A stretch of 59,127 nt of DNA from Tissierella praeacuta DSM 18095 (GTDB lineage Bacteria; Bacillota; Clostridia; Tissierellales; Tissierellaceae). The translations under genes and the position numbers were made by a program. Below, one piece after another: positions 17,034 to 26,035 of the stretch; within the stretch, counting starts at the first letter, position 1, and every line of letters begins with the position of its first letter. The DNA lies in contig NZ_FQTY01000017.1 of NCBI RefSeq assembly GCF_900128955.1, positions 1-59,127 on the forward strand, written 5' to 3'. The notes beneath the pieces were generated by a model. The model did no database searches. It was given only the letters and a program-made list of their open reading frames with translations, and was not told the origin of the DNA.

Positions 17034-17732
17034 ATGGAGTATAAAATTATGGTTGTTGACGATAGTGAAGACATTTGTGAAATTGTGGATGTGCTACTGT
17101 CAAGTGAAGGGTATGAAGTGATTACAGCCAATAATGGAGAAGAAGCTCTCTCCTTACTGAATATAAATCAGGATACTGATTTAATTATATTAGATATTAT
17201 GATGCCTGGTATATCAGGATTTGAAGCTTGCAAGGAAATTCGCAATATTACTACTGCACCGATTTTATTTTTATCTGCAAAATCTCATATTACAGACAAG
17301 GAAAAGGGACTCTCTATTGGGGGGGATGACTATCTGTCCAAGCCTTTTTCACCCATTGAATTGGTTTCAAGGGTAAAGGCATTACTTCGTCGATATTCCA
17401 TTTATCAGGGCAGTGATCACAATTCAAAATCCGAGACTATACAGATTCGTGATTTGCTGATACATCCTACTTCTGGTGAAGTACAGCTTTCTAGGAAATC
17501 TATATCTTTAAGGTATATGGAATATCAGCTACTAATACTTCTTGCAACCCATCGAGGTAAGATATTTTCTGTACAAGAAATATATGAAACTATTTGGAAA
17601 GAGCCATTCTTACCTACTTTCAACAATACAGTGGCAGCACATATCAAAAACTTGAGGCAAAAAATCGAAAATGACCCTAAAGAACCAAAGTATATCATTA
17701 CTGTTTGGGGAAGGGGGTATAAGATTGTTTAA
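17034..17732 (+). CDS. Two-component response regulator, OmpR/PhoB family
   Basis: The 232-residue protein has a receiver domain (1-120) with acidic pair VVDDSED, phosphoacceptor Asp54 in LIILDIMMPG, Thr/Ser switch region FLSAKS and Lys in DDYLSKPF. A winged-helix DNA-binding domain follows (about 135-232): SLRYMEYQLLILLATHRGKI and YIITVWGRGYKIV. It overlaps the histidine kinase gene by 8 bases. The block of metal-uptake genes downstream on the same strand suggests that the pair senses metal status or envelope conditions and controls them, which is inference. Confidence 0.93.
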   Translation: MEYKIMVVDDSEDICEIVDVLLSSEGYEVITANNGEEALSLLNINQDTDLIILDIMMPGISGFEACKEIRNITTAPILFLSAKSHITDKEKGLSIGGDDYLSKPFSPIELVSRVKALLRRYSIYQGSDHNSKSETIQIRDLLIHPTSGEVQLSRKSISLRYMEYQLLILLATHRGKIFSVQEIYETIWKEPFLPTFNNTVAAHIKNLRQKIENDPKEPKYIITVWGRGYKIV

Positions 17733-19017
17733 AAAAATATTGGTGAGAAAATTAGGCTCATGCATAATCTTTTCTTTTGTTTGTGCTAGTTCTATTTTCC
17801 TGCTACTTCAAAATATCTCTGCAAATCATATAGAAACTAAATATCAGGATTCGGATTTTGTAAAATCTCAAATGAAGAGAGAGGTTGCAACACTTCAACA
17901 ATATATAACTGGAAATAATATCACTATAGAAAATTTTTATAAAATTACTCAATGGGTAGATAAGGATAAGATTACGGCTATTTCTTTGTATTATGACGAT
18001 AGACTGATTTATGATTCCACCATTTCCTATTGTGCAGAAACCCTAAGTAGCGGCATCAATCACAAACCCTTGCCAGGAGAAACACTGTATCCTATTTATT
18101 TCAAGGATACTAAAGTACTTATGAGTTTGACTGTATATCTAAAGCATCATGACTATGATATAGCACTATTGAGGAATCTGTCTATTTTCTTTCTTGTGTT
18201 TTTATCCATTGTTTTGTTTTTCATACAACGAAAAACATCATATATCCTTCACTTAGAACAACAGGTTCAATTGATGCAAGGAGGAAAATTTGACTCTACA
18301 ATAGAAAAGAAGGGAAATGATGAAATTGCTTCTTTGGCAGAAAACATTGATGAGATGCGAAAAATTTTTGCTCAGCAAAATCAAGCACAGGCATCTAGCC
18401 GTAAATTTGCATCAGCAATGACCCATGACATAAGAACTCCCTTGTCTGCCCTAATAGGCTATCTAGATATAGTTATAAATAAAAGAAGTCCTGATGAAAA
18501 GCATTTACAACAATATCTGTTGAAAAGTTTTGAAAAGGCAACTCAACTTAAAGATTTGACTGACCATTTGTTTGACCATTTTGTTATTTCCGAACATATA
18601 ACAGTAGAGGATTCGGAGGAGAGTATTGTAGATTGCTTTGTACTTGAAAACTTAATTTTTGACGGTGTTCTTTTACTTGAATCAAAAAGATTTAAAGTCA
18701 AAGTTTCTTTTGCTGAACATACAAAATACTGTATCAAAATTCATAGGGAATCTTTACAGCGAATATTAGATAATGTTTTTTCAAATTTATTGAGATATGC
18801 TGATAATGATGAATATATCTCCATTAGAATTGAATTAACCAGAAGTCAAATAATAATGGAATTTTATAATAAAATTAGTAATAAACAGAACTTAATACAA
18901 GGCTCAGGGATTGGTTTAAAATCTTGTAAGGAAATACTTTATAATTACGGTGGACAAATAATTATTGATCACAAAAATGAATTTTATAAGTTAACAATTT
19001 TATTATCATTAGATTAA
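17725..19017 (+). CDS. Membrane sensor histidine kinase
   Basis: I chose TTG 17725 because GGAAGGGGG lies 7 bases upstream. It overlaps the regulator's stop. The 430-residue protein has a membrane segment at about 10-30, an extracellular sensor of roughly 125 residues, a second membrane segment near 155-172 (IFFLVFLSIVLFFI), a HAMP-like linker (MQGGKFDSTIEKKGNDEI), a HisKA domain with His234 in MTHDIRTPLSALIGY, and an ATPase domain with DNVFSNLLRYAD and GSGIGLKSCKEIL. The G1 box (DxGxG) is degenerate, with FYNKISNKQN in its place, so kinase activity may be altered. It pairs with the upstream regulator. CobW-like genes follow 39 bases on. Confidence 0.9.
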   Translation: MFKKILVRKLGSCIIFSFVCASSIFLLLQNISANHIETKYQDSDFVKSQMKREVATLQQYITGNNITIENFYKITQWVDKDKITAISLYYDDRLIYDSTISYCAETLSSGINHKPLPGETLYPIYFKDTKVLMSLTVYLKHHDYDIALLRNLSIFFLVFLSIVLFFIQRKTSYILHLEQQVQLMQGGKFDSTIEKKGNDEIASLAENIDEMRKIFAQQNQAQASSRKFASAMTHDIRTPLSALIGYLDIVINKRSPDEKHLQQYLLKSFEKATQLKDLTDHLFDHFVISEHITVEDSEESIVDCFVLENLIFDGVLLLESKRFKVKVSFAEHTKYCIKIHRESLQRILDNVFSNLLRYADNDEYISIRIELTRSQIIMEFYNKISNKQNLIQGSGIGLKSCKEILYNYGGQIIIDHKNEFYKLTILLSLD

Positions 19018-19056
19018 TGATTAATATATAAAATTATAATAAAAGGGAGGATTTCA

Positions 19057-19971
19057 ATGACTACAGAAATATATATAATTTCGGGTTTTTTAGGAGCGGG
19101 AAAAACTACACTGATTCAAAAATTAATTAAAGAATCTTTTCAGAAAGACAAGGTTGTTCTTATTGAAAATGATTTTGGTGAAATAAGTATTGATGCTGCT
19201 CTACTTAAATCTAGTGGCATTGAAGTGAAGGAGATTAACGCTGGGTGTATTTGTTGCAGCCTTTCTGGTGATTTTGTGAAAGCTGTCAAAGAACTTTTGG
19301 ATCGCTTTCATCCAGATAAAATTATTATTGAGCCATCTGGTGTTGGGAAATTATCAGATATAGTGAAGGCATGCTCAGATCAGCGTATTCAGCAACTTGC
19401 AAAAGTTAAATCTAAGATTACCATTGTAGATGTGAAACGTTGTAAAGTATATCTTCATAACTTTGGTGAATTTTTCGAAGATCAGATTGAAAATGCCGAT
19501 GTTGTCTTGCTAAGTCATACTGAAAATTTTCCAGATAAGATAAGGGATGCTTATAATTTGATTAAAAGTCTGAATCCAAATTCGACTATTCTTTCAAAGC
19601 CATGGAATCAAATAGGAGCTACTGAGATATTATATTCAGAACATGAGCATAAAAAGAATGTACACCATAATCATTTTGGTTGTGAACACAACCATTGGGC
19701 GGAAGAGTTTTTTGACACTGTTACCATACATACAAAGAAAATATTCAGCATAGACGATTTGGAAGCACGTATATTGGATATGGAGAAAAATGCAAAGGGA
19801 ACTATACTTCGTGCTAAGGGCATTCTTCGTAGCACAAATGGGTATGTGAATGTCCAGTATCTTCCGGGAGATATACGGATTACAAACTGCACAACTAGTG
19901 GGGAGATGCTTTGTATTATCGGTCAGAATTTAAATCAGCAGGAACTTCACAACCTTTTTAGTGAGGAGTGA
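19057..19971 (+). CDS. COG0523/CobW-family G3E P-loop protein (probable metallochaperone)
   Basis: The 304-residue protein has Walker A GFLGAGKT (10-17), the GCICC metal-binding motif (Cys64, 66, 67), an EPSG motif in IIIEPSGVGKL, a His-rich loop near 196-215 (EHEHKKNVHHNH and CEHNH) and a CobW C-terminal domain with LRSTNGYVNVQY. COG0523 proteins couple GTP hydrolysis to delivery of zinc, cobalt or nickel. Odd point: the usual NKxD guanine-specificity motif reads LLSHTENF here, so nucleotide choice may differ. It shares an operon with a second G3E domain fused to a permease, which it abuts (4 bases), and with a TIGR03943 gene. Confidence 0.92.
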   Translation: MTTEIYIISGFLGAGKTTLIQKLIKESFQKDKVVLIENDFGEISIDAALLKSSGIEVKEINAGCICCSLSGDFVKAVKELLDRFHPDKIIIEPSGVGKLSDIVKACSDQRIQQLAKVKSKITIVDVKRCKVYLHNFGEFFEDQIENADVVLLSHTENFPDKIRDAYNLIKSLNPNSTILSKPWNQIGATEILYSEHEHKKNVHHNHFGCEHNHWAEEFFDTVTIHTKKIFSIDDLEARILDMEKNAKGTILRAKGILRSTNGYVNVQYLPGDIRITNCTTSGEMLCIIGQNLNQQELHNLFSEE

Positions 19972-19975
19972 TGTT

Positions 19976-21550
19976 ATGACAATACCAGCTTATGTTATAA
20001 CCGGTTTTTTAGATGCTGGAAAAACAATGTTTTTAAATAATCTGCTGAACAGATACGACTGGCACCATAGCAAGATTCTTGTAATCCAGTTTGAAATTGG
20101 AGAAGAAGATTTTCATAGTCGTTATAATAATTGTGATAGTATTGTTTTTCCTAAAAAACTTCTTGAGCAACAACCGAAATATATAATTGATCAAATTCAT
20201 AGCCGTATACAAAGCTATGAATTTGATGAAATTTGGATTGAGTGGAACGGCGTTGCCCCATTTTCTCAGTTGCAGTCTTTACTTTTACATTCTTCATTAC
20301 ATAGACTATGTAAAATTGAAAGAGTAATACATATTGCAGATGCAGTACAAATAGAGAGTTTATTGGGGAGAACAGGAAATCCATTGCCTGAGCAAATTTT
20401 AAATAGTGATTTTGTGGTTGTACGTAATGTACATTCAAAAAATGCCTTTCGCCGAGTTCAACGATTAATGAACGGAATAAATTCAGATGCTGATATATAT
20501 AAAATGAGCGAATATAAAAAAATATATAATGAGCTTTCTAGTAAAAAGAGTCAACCTATTGAAGAATTTCTCTTAATGTTAATATTAGTTGTAGGTTTAA
20601 GTTTTTCTGGCAGACTGGTTTTAGAATTATTTCAAATTCCTATTAATACAATCATCAACGTATTTTTGGGTGTTATACTTCAAGCTATTCCATTTCTTCT
20701 AATCGGCGTATTGCTTTCAACTCTAATTCAGGTTTTCATTCCAAAGGAAGCAGTTGAACAGAGGTTTCCAAAATCATTTGGAATGGGAATGTTAGTTGCA
20801 ATATTAGGAGGCTTTTGTCTTCCAGTTTGTGACTGTGCTTCTATACCTATTTTTAGAAGCTTAGTCAAAAAAGGAGTTCCAATTCCAGTAGCTGTTACCT
20901 TTATGACTGCTACACCGGTAATTAATCCAGTAGTAATATTGTCCACCTATTATGCTTTCAACGGCAACCTGAGTATTGTAATTGGACGTATATGCTTTGG
21001 AGTTATAGGAGCCATTTTAATCGGAATTATTTTTGCAGTCTGGACGCCGAAAGGAAATATATTAAATGACGGATCACTTGGTAGGTTTATGTGCAATTGT
21101 GGTTGCTATGAAGAAACAGAATTAGTAACAAATTTCATGGGAAAAGTCAACTTGTTTTTACGCCATTCTCAAGCAGAATTTTTTAGTGTCGGTAAATACT
21201 TAATAATCGGTACTTTTATTTCTTCTATCTTTCAAACAATAGGAACAGAAATATTTACAGCTGCTCAAAGTGGTGCAAGTTTAGCAATTTCCATCATTAT
21301 TATGATGGTTATGGCATTTCTCCTTTCTTTATGTTCCTCATCAGATGCTATTGTGGCACGTAGTTTTGCCAAGCAATTTCCAATGGGTGCCATTATGGGA
21401 TTTTTAGTATTTGGACCAATGATGGATATTAAAAACGTGATGATGCTCTCTTCAGGGTTTTCAAATCGTTTTATTGGTAAATTATTATTTGTTACGTTTA
21501 TTGTATGCTTTGCCATAATTTTTTTATTTTTTGGTTTGGGAGAGATATAA
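19976..21550 (+). CDS. Fusion of a degenerate G3E (CobW-like) domain to a YraQ/DUF318-type permease
   Basis: The 524-residue protein starts at ATG 19976 (GAGGAG 7 bases upstream). Residues 1-195 align in order with the preceding CobW-like protein: Walker A GFLDAGKT at the same positions 10-17, and IWIEWNGVAP in place of IIIEPSGVGK. CxCC is lost (YNNCDSIVF at that place), NKxD is lost, and the CobW C-terminal domain is missing. Residues 205-524 are a permease with about eight membrane segments and family motifs GGFCLPVCDCASIPIFRSL, TPVINPVVI and SLCSSSDAIVARSF, plus a Cys-rich loop RFMCNCGCYEE. Such permeases pair with TIGR03943 proteins, as here. The likely role is metal movement across the membrane with a docking or energising G3E domain. 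The substrate is unknown. Confidence 0.88.
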   Translation: MTIPAYVITGFLDAGKTMFLNNLLNRYDWHHSKILVIQFEIGEEDFHSRYNNCDSIVFPKKLLEQQPKYIIDQIHSRIQSYEFDEIWIEWNGVAPFSQLQSLLLHSSLHRLCKIERVIHIADAVQIESLLGRTGNPLPEQILNSDFVVVRNVHSKNAFRRVQRLMNGINSDADIYKMSEYKKIYNELSSKKSQPIEEFLLMLILVVGLSFSGRLVLELFQIPINTIINVFLGVILQAIPFLLIGVLLSTLIQVFIPKEAVEQRFPKSFGMGMLVAILGGFCLPVCDCASIPIFRSLVKKGVPIPVAVTFMTATPVINPVVILSTYYAFNGNLSIVIGRICFGVIGAILIGIIFAVWTPKGNILNDGSLGRFMCNCGCYEETELVTNFMGKVNLFLRHSQAEFFSVGKYLIIGTFISSIFQTIGTEIFTAAQSGASLAISIIIMMVMAFLLSLCSSSDAIVARSFAKQFPMGAIMGFLVFGPMMDIKNVMMLSSGFSNRFIGKLLFVTFIVCFAIIFLFFGLGEI

Positions 21551-21552
21551 AT

Positions 21553-22311
21553 ATGAAAACTAAGGCATTTAATTCTCAGGTTTTTTTAGAATGTCTATGT
21601 TATTCTGCTTTTGCTGGATTGATGTTTCATTTAGTAGCTAGTGGGAAATACCTTTCCTATGTTACACCTAGAATGAAACCATATCTTTATTTCACAGCAA
21701 TAGTAATGCTAATATGGGTTTGTACAGGGATACATAGACTGTTTTATCCACAATATAAAGTACGTTCAGCTCATTGCTTTGTATTGGTAATCCCCATTTT
21801 ATTTCTATTACTTCCCCATAGCCCTCTTACTACCATAGATATATCTAATAAGTATATTGGGGGGGATGTTTTTTCTGATATTTCTAATATACAACCAGAC
21901 TTATCACAAAATGAATATACAACTGATTTGCCAGGATTGGACATAAAAAATAAGATAATAACAGTTGAAGATGATTATTTTTATCAGTGGATTTCAGAGA
22001 TATTTGTTAATATGGAAGAGTATGTTGGCTATCAGATTTCTATAACAGGATTTGTTTTTAAAGATCCTGAATTTATGGCAGACAATGAATTTGTACCTGC
22101 ACGGTTAGCAATGGCATGTTGTGCTGCAGATTTGACGCCTTTTGGTATGTTGTGTCAATATGATAAAGCCTCTGAATTAAAATCTAAATCTTGGGTGACT
22201 GTTGAAGGTGTAATTCAAATAGGAAAATATATGGATTATGATGATCCACAAATTATTGTTACTAGAATTTTACCAGCAAAGGAAGTAGAAGGTTATGTAT
22301 ATCCGTATTAA
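21553..22311 (+). CDS. TIGR03943-family putative permease subunit (YcgQ-like)
   Basis: I chose ATG 21553, two bases after the permease stop. An upstream in-frame start would lie inside that gene. The 252-residue protein has membrane segments near residues 10-30, 35-60 and 72-95, then an extracellular or cytoplasmic domain of OB-like character. The family motif MACCAADLTPFGMLC near residue 187 is present, with the paired cysteines likely to bind metal. Proteins of this family are encoded next to YraQ-type permeases and CobW genes, as here, and act with the permease by association. Whether it binds zinc, nickel or another ion cannot be seen. Confidence 0.88.
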   Translation: MKTKAFNSQVFLECLCYSAFAGLMFHLVASGKYLSYVTPRMKPYLYFTAIVMLIWVCTGIHRLFYPQYKVRSAHCFVLVIPILFLLLPHSPLTTIDISNKYIGGDVFSDISNIQPDLSQNEYTTDLPGLDIKNKIITVEDDYFYQWISEIFVNMEEYVGYQISITGFVFKDPEFMADNEFVPARLAMACCAADLTPFGMLCQYDKASELKSKSWVTVEGVIQIGKYMDYDDPQIIVTRILPAKEVEGYVYPY

Positions 22312-22509
22312 GTTATTTATATATTGCATTTATTATAAGTCGTAGGTTGAAGATATTTAACTGTTAGTATAAATATCTTATATTTATGAAACATTATGAA
22401 ATCTAATACAAGCCTATTGCTTTACCTATTCTGATAAGTATAATTTAAGATACATCATGTAATTAAATACAATTTAATCAGAATAATAGATTAAAAGAGG
22501 AGGTTTTGT

Positions 22510-24123
22510 ATGAAAAGAAAATTTATTATGTTTATATTGACGACAATACTGGCTATTTATGTTTTAGGTTGTTCTAAGGCTATAAAAACTAATGATTCTA
22601 CTGTAAATAATTCCAGTCCTAATAAAGAAATAGTAGTATCTATTAAAGGAGAGCCAGCAAAAGGATTTGATCCAGCTTTTGATTGGCCTGGATTAGGTGA
22701 AGCACTGTTTCAAAGTAAACTTATTGTTTTTGATAAAGATATGAATTTAGTAAATGACTTGGCAACTGAAAGAATTCTAAGGGAAGATGGCAAAAAACTT
22801 ACTATTAAATTACGTGATGACGTATTTTGTTCTGATGGAGTAAAGCTCACTGCAAGTGACGTTGTTTTTACATTTAATAAGGTTAGAGAAACAACTTCAT
22901 ATATAGATTTATCAAATGTAAAAGAAGTAATTGCAATAAATGATACTACAGTTGATTTTATTTTAAACCATGCAGATTCAACTTTTGAATATACATTAAC
23001 TAGGATTGCAATTATACCTGAACATGCCTATAGTGAGAATTATGGTCAAAACCCAATAGGATCTGGACCGTATAAATTTGTTGAATGGAAAAAAGGAGAA
23101 AAACTTATTGTTGAGGCAAATCCATTATACTATGGAAAAAAACCAAATATTGATAAAGTCACATTCTTATATTTGGATTTGGACGCCAGTTTTGCTGGTG
23201 CTAGACGCGGTGAAATTGATATAGCAAGGGTAAGTATGGATTATAACACACAAGAAATTCCCGGTTATACTAAACGAAATATTGAAACTATGGATATCGT
23301 TTCAATAAGTCTTCCTACTGTTAAGAGGGGTACCTATGAAATGGATGGAGTGCCTATAGGAAATAATATAACATCTGATGTTGCCATTCGAAGAGCTTTG
23401 TCTTATGGAATGGACAGAGAGGGGATTTGTACAAATGCTTTAAATGGAGCTGCAAGACCGGTTTACTCTCATAATCCTGACATGCCTTGGGATAATGAAA
23501 CTAATATAATAAAGAATGCTGATATAGAAACGGCTAAGCAGATTCTTAAAGACGGTGGCTGGGAAGACAAAGATGGAGATGGTATAGTAGAAAAAGAAGG
23601 AGTAAAAGCTCAATTTACATTGCTTTATACACCAGGAGAAGTAGAACGTCAAGCAGTTGTATTGGGAGCCCAAGAAAGTGCAAGGAAAATTGGTATTCAG
23701 ATAGACTTAGTATCAAAACCTTGGGATGAAATTGCTTTAGAAAAAGGCATTTATCGTGAAGCTTATCTTTTTGGGAAAGGTGCAGATAGTCCCTTTGAAA
23801 TATATACAAACTTTAGCTCTGATCGTATTGCTAATTATAATACAAACTCTCCCAGCTACGGTAATGAAATCACTGATGATTATTTAAACAGAGCAATAAA
23901 TACAACTAACCAACAAGAAGCCTTAGAGTTATGGAAAAAGGCACAGTGGGATGGCAAGCATGGAGTCAATTCATTAGGTGATTCTCCATTTGTTCCAATG
24001 GTAGCATTCCATCATACTTTCTTTATTAGAGATGGTGTAGATATTGGGGATTTTCGTCCAGCACCCCATAGAGGAGCTTATTGGATAACTGTTGAAAATA
24101 TTAAAGACTGGGTGAAAAAGTAA
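22510..24123 (+). CDS. ABC transporter substrate-binding lipoprotein, SBP_bac_5 family (NikA/CntA/OppA-like)
   Basis: The 537-residue protein has a signal peptide and lipobox VLGC (Cys21). The SBP_bac_5 fold follows: KPxxGFDPAFDW-like start, GSGPYKFVEWKKGEKLIVEA near residue 185, ALSYGMDREGI, and KIGIQIDLVSKPWDEIALEK. This family binds peptides, nickel or metallophores. The NikA-like features are the total length and the linkage to metal genes just upstream. Oligopeptide binding is equally allowed by sequence alone. AGAGGAGG lies 7-8 bases before the ATG. The stop overlaps the permease start (TAATG), so the five genes to 27474 form one operon. Confidence 0.87.
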   Translation: MKRKFIMFILTTILAIYVLGCSKAIKTNDSTVNNSSPNKEIVVSIKGEPAKGFDPAFDWPGLGEALFQSKLIVFDKDMNLVNDLATERILREDGKKLTIKLRDDVFCSDGVKLTASDVVFTFNKVRETTSYIDLSNVKEVIAINDTTVDFILNHADSTFEYTLTRIAIIPEHAYSENYGQNPIGSGPYKFVEWKKGEKLIVEANPLYYGKKPNIDKVTFLYLDLDASFAGARRGEIDIARVSMDYNTQEIPGYTKRNIETMDIVSISLPTVKRGTYEMDGVPIGNNITSDVAIRRALSYGMDREGICTNALNGAARPVYSHNPDMPWDNETNIIKNADIETAKQILKDGGWEDKDGDGIVEKEGVKAQFTLLYTPGEVERQAVVLGAQESARKIGIQIDLVSKPWDEIALEKGIYREAYLFGKGADSPFEIYTNFSSDRIANYNTNSPSYGNEITDDYLNRAINTTNQQEALELWKKAQWDGKHGVNSLGDSPFVPMVAFHHTFFIRDGVDIGDFRPAPHRGAYWITVENIKDWVKK

Positions 24124-25175
24124 TGGGGAAATCATCATATCATTTGCAACCTAGTTCTTTAAGACCCCTAACATCTAATAAAATGATGAACATTACAAAG
24201 TTCCTTGGTAAAGTTTTTATAAAGTTACTATTGTTATTAGTAGCAATTAGTTTAGTTTGTTTTATACTGATGAGATTTTCACCTATAGATCCTATTAGTG
24301 CATATATAGGAGGGGAACAGGGATCATTACCACAAGAACAAATTGAAGGGTTGAAAGATTACTGGGGACTCAATGATAGCTTTAGTGTAAGATATGTCAA
24401 GTGGATTCGTGGACTTTTAAATGGGAATATGGGACAAAGTATTGTTTATAATTTACCTGTAAAAACAATAATTATGGAAAAGGCTTTTGCATCACTACTA
24501 TTAATGTTTACTTCATGGATATTATCTGGTGTTCTTGGATTTGTCATAGGCATTATTAGTGCAATGAATCAAGGAAAATTAATAGATAAAATAATTAAGA
24601 TGTATTGTTTAACTTTGGCATCAGCTCCAATTTTTTGGGTAGGGATTTTATTACTAGTTGTTTTTTCGGTAAATTTAGGATGGTTTCCTATTGGATTGAG
24701 TTCTCCCATAGGAGTAGCTTCCGTCAATGTTAGTATATGGGATAAACTTTATCATTTAATTTTACCAGCACTAACTCTTAGTGTTACTGGTGTTGCAAAT
24801 ATAGCACTTCATACAAGGCAAAAGGTTTTAGATATCATGGATAGTGACTATGCTCTCTTTGCTAAGGCTAGAGGAGAAAAGAAATGGATGCTTTTTAGAC
24901 GACATGGTCTAAAAAACATATTATTACCCGCAATTACACTACAGTTTGGTTCTTTGGCTGAAATATTTGGAGGTTCCACTTTAGCAGAAACTATTTTTTC
25001 ATATCCAGGTTTAGGAAATGCAGTTGTTGAGGCTGGAATTAAAAGTGATCTTCCTTTGTTAGTTGGAATTAGTCTATTTTCTGCTATATTTGTATTTGCA
25101 GGAAATTTCATAGCGAATATCCTCTATGCAGTAGTTGATCCTAGAATAAGGGAGGGATATATGCGTGAACAATAA
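24123..25175 (+). CDS. ABC importer permease, NikB/OppB/DppB type
   Basis: The 350-residue protein has six membrane segments. It shows the DppB/NikB family hallmarks: MRFSPIDPISAYIG, EQIEGLKDYWGLNDSF near residue 75 and GNMGQSIVYNLPV, the EAA-loop SDYALFAKARGEKKWMLF and closing GNFIANILYAVVDPRIR. The N-terminus is about 25 residues longer than usual before the first membrane segment and is rich in serine (SSYHLQPSSLRPL), so a later ATG (such as in MMNIT at about residue 21) may be the real start. It forms the pore with the next gene's product. Overlaps both neighbours. Confidence 0.9.
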   Translation: MGKSSYHLQPSSLRPLTSNKMMNITKFLGKVFIKLLLLLVAISLVCFILMRFSPIDPISAYIGGEQGSLPQEQIEGLKDYWGLNDSFSVRYVKWIRGLLNGNMGQSIVYNLPVKTIIMEKAFASLLLMFTSWILSGVLGFVIGIISAMNQGKLIDKIIKMYCLTLASAPIFWVGILLLVVFSVNLGWFPIGLSSPIGVASVNVSIWDKLYHLILPALTLSVTGVANIALHTRQKVLDIMDSDYALFAKARGEKKWMLFRRHGLKNILLPAITLQFGSLAEIFGGSTLAETIFSYPGLGNAVVEAGIKSDLPLLVGISLFSAIFVFAGNFIANILYAVVDPRIREGYMREQ

Positions 25176-26025
25176 CAGTGCTGATAACCTTTTTTTAAAA
25201 AAGAGCAGATTAAATAGGCGTCAAAAAACAATCTTTTATATCCTTTTTTGCATAATACTTCTATCTATAATTTTGATTTGCGGACAATTTATTACAGAAG
25301 ATCATATGCCTGTTAACTTTATAGAAAAAGGATTAAAACCTTCTAAGGAGCATATTTTTGGAACAGATTGGTTTGGACGTGATATGTTTGTACGAACCAT
25401 TAAGGGGTTATCTCTCAGTATTATAATTGGCATTATTGCATCTGTTTCCAGTGGTATAATAGCAATTATATTGGGGGTTGCATCTGCTGTTTGTGGAAAA
25501 AGAGTGGATGCTTTTGTGGGATGGCTTACTGATGTTTTTATGGGAATGCCACATTTGATTTTTTTATTATTAATTTCTTTTGTGGCTGGTAAAGGGCCAA
25601 AGGGAATTATTATTGGGATTGTTCTTACTCATTGGACGTATATTTCTCGTATTATACGTGCAGAAGTATTACAGATTCGCTCTAGTCAGTACGTAATTGC
25701 TTCAAAGGGTTTTGGCAAGAGTAATTGGTATATAGCTAAAAACCATATAATTCCTCATATATTTCCACAATTTTTTGTCGGACTTATACTAATGTTTCCA
25801 CATGCTATTTTGCATGAAGCATCTTTAACATTTTTAGGATTTGGATTATCTCCACATCAACCAGGAATTGGGGTTATTCTTTCTGAATCATTGAACTATT
25901 TAAGTATAGGGCAATGGTGGACTGCTCTTATGCCTGGATTATCTTTATTGTTAATTGTTAGGTTATTTGATATTTTGGGAGAAAATATTCAATCCTTGTA
26001 TAATCCAAATAAGGCACATGAATAG
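25165..26025 (+). CDS. ABC importer permease, NikC/OppC/DppC type
   Basis: A GTG start at 25165 is supported by GGGAGGGA 8 bases upstream, and it overlaps the preceding gene by 11 bases. The 286-residue protein has the DppC-like N-terminal layout, FGTDWFGRDMFVRTIKG near residue 65, six membrane segments and the EAA-loop SSQYVIASKGFGKSNWYI followed by NHIIPHIFPQFFVGLI. It ends with a typical ILGENIQSLYNP. It makes the second half of the transport pore. The substrate class (nickel/metallophore or peptide) is shared with the binding protein. Confidence 0.92.
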   Translation: MNNNSADNLFLKKSRLNRRQKTIFYILFCIILLSIILICGQFITEDHMPVNFIEKGLKPSKEHIFGTDWFGRDMFVRTIKGLSLSIIIGIIASVSSGIIAIILGVASAVCGKRVDAFVGWLTDVFMGMPHLIFLLLISFVAGKGPKGIIIGIVLTHWTYISRIIRAEVLQIRSSQYVIASKGFGKSNWYIAKNHIIPHIFPQFFVGLILMFPHAILHEASLTFLGFGLSPHQPGIGVILSESLNYLSIGQWWTALMPGLSLLLIVRLFDILGENIQSLYNPNKAHE

Positions 26026-26035
26026 GAGGTACATT

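Noticed and set aside
24123-24190. Serine-rich N-terminal extension of the first importer permease as a signal peptide.
   Set aside because: It has no hydrophobic core; more likely the true start is the ATG pair near 24184, or it is a simple cytosolic tail.
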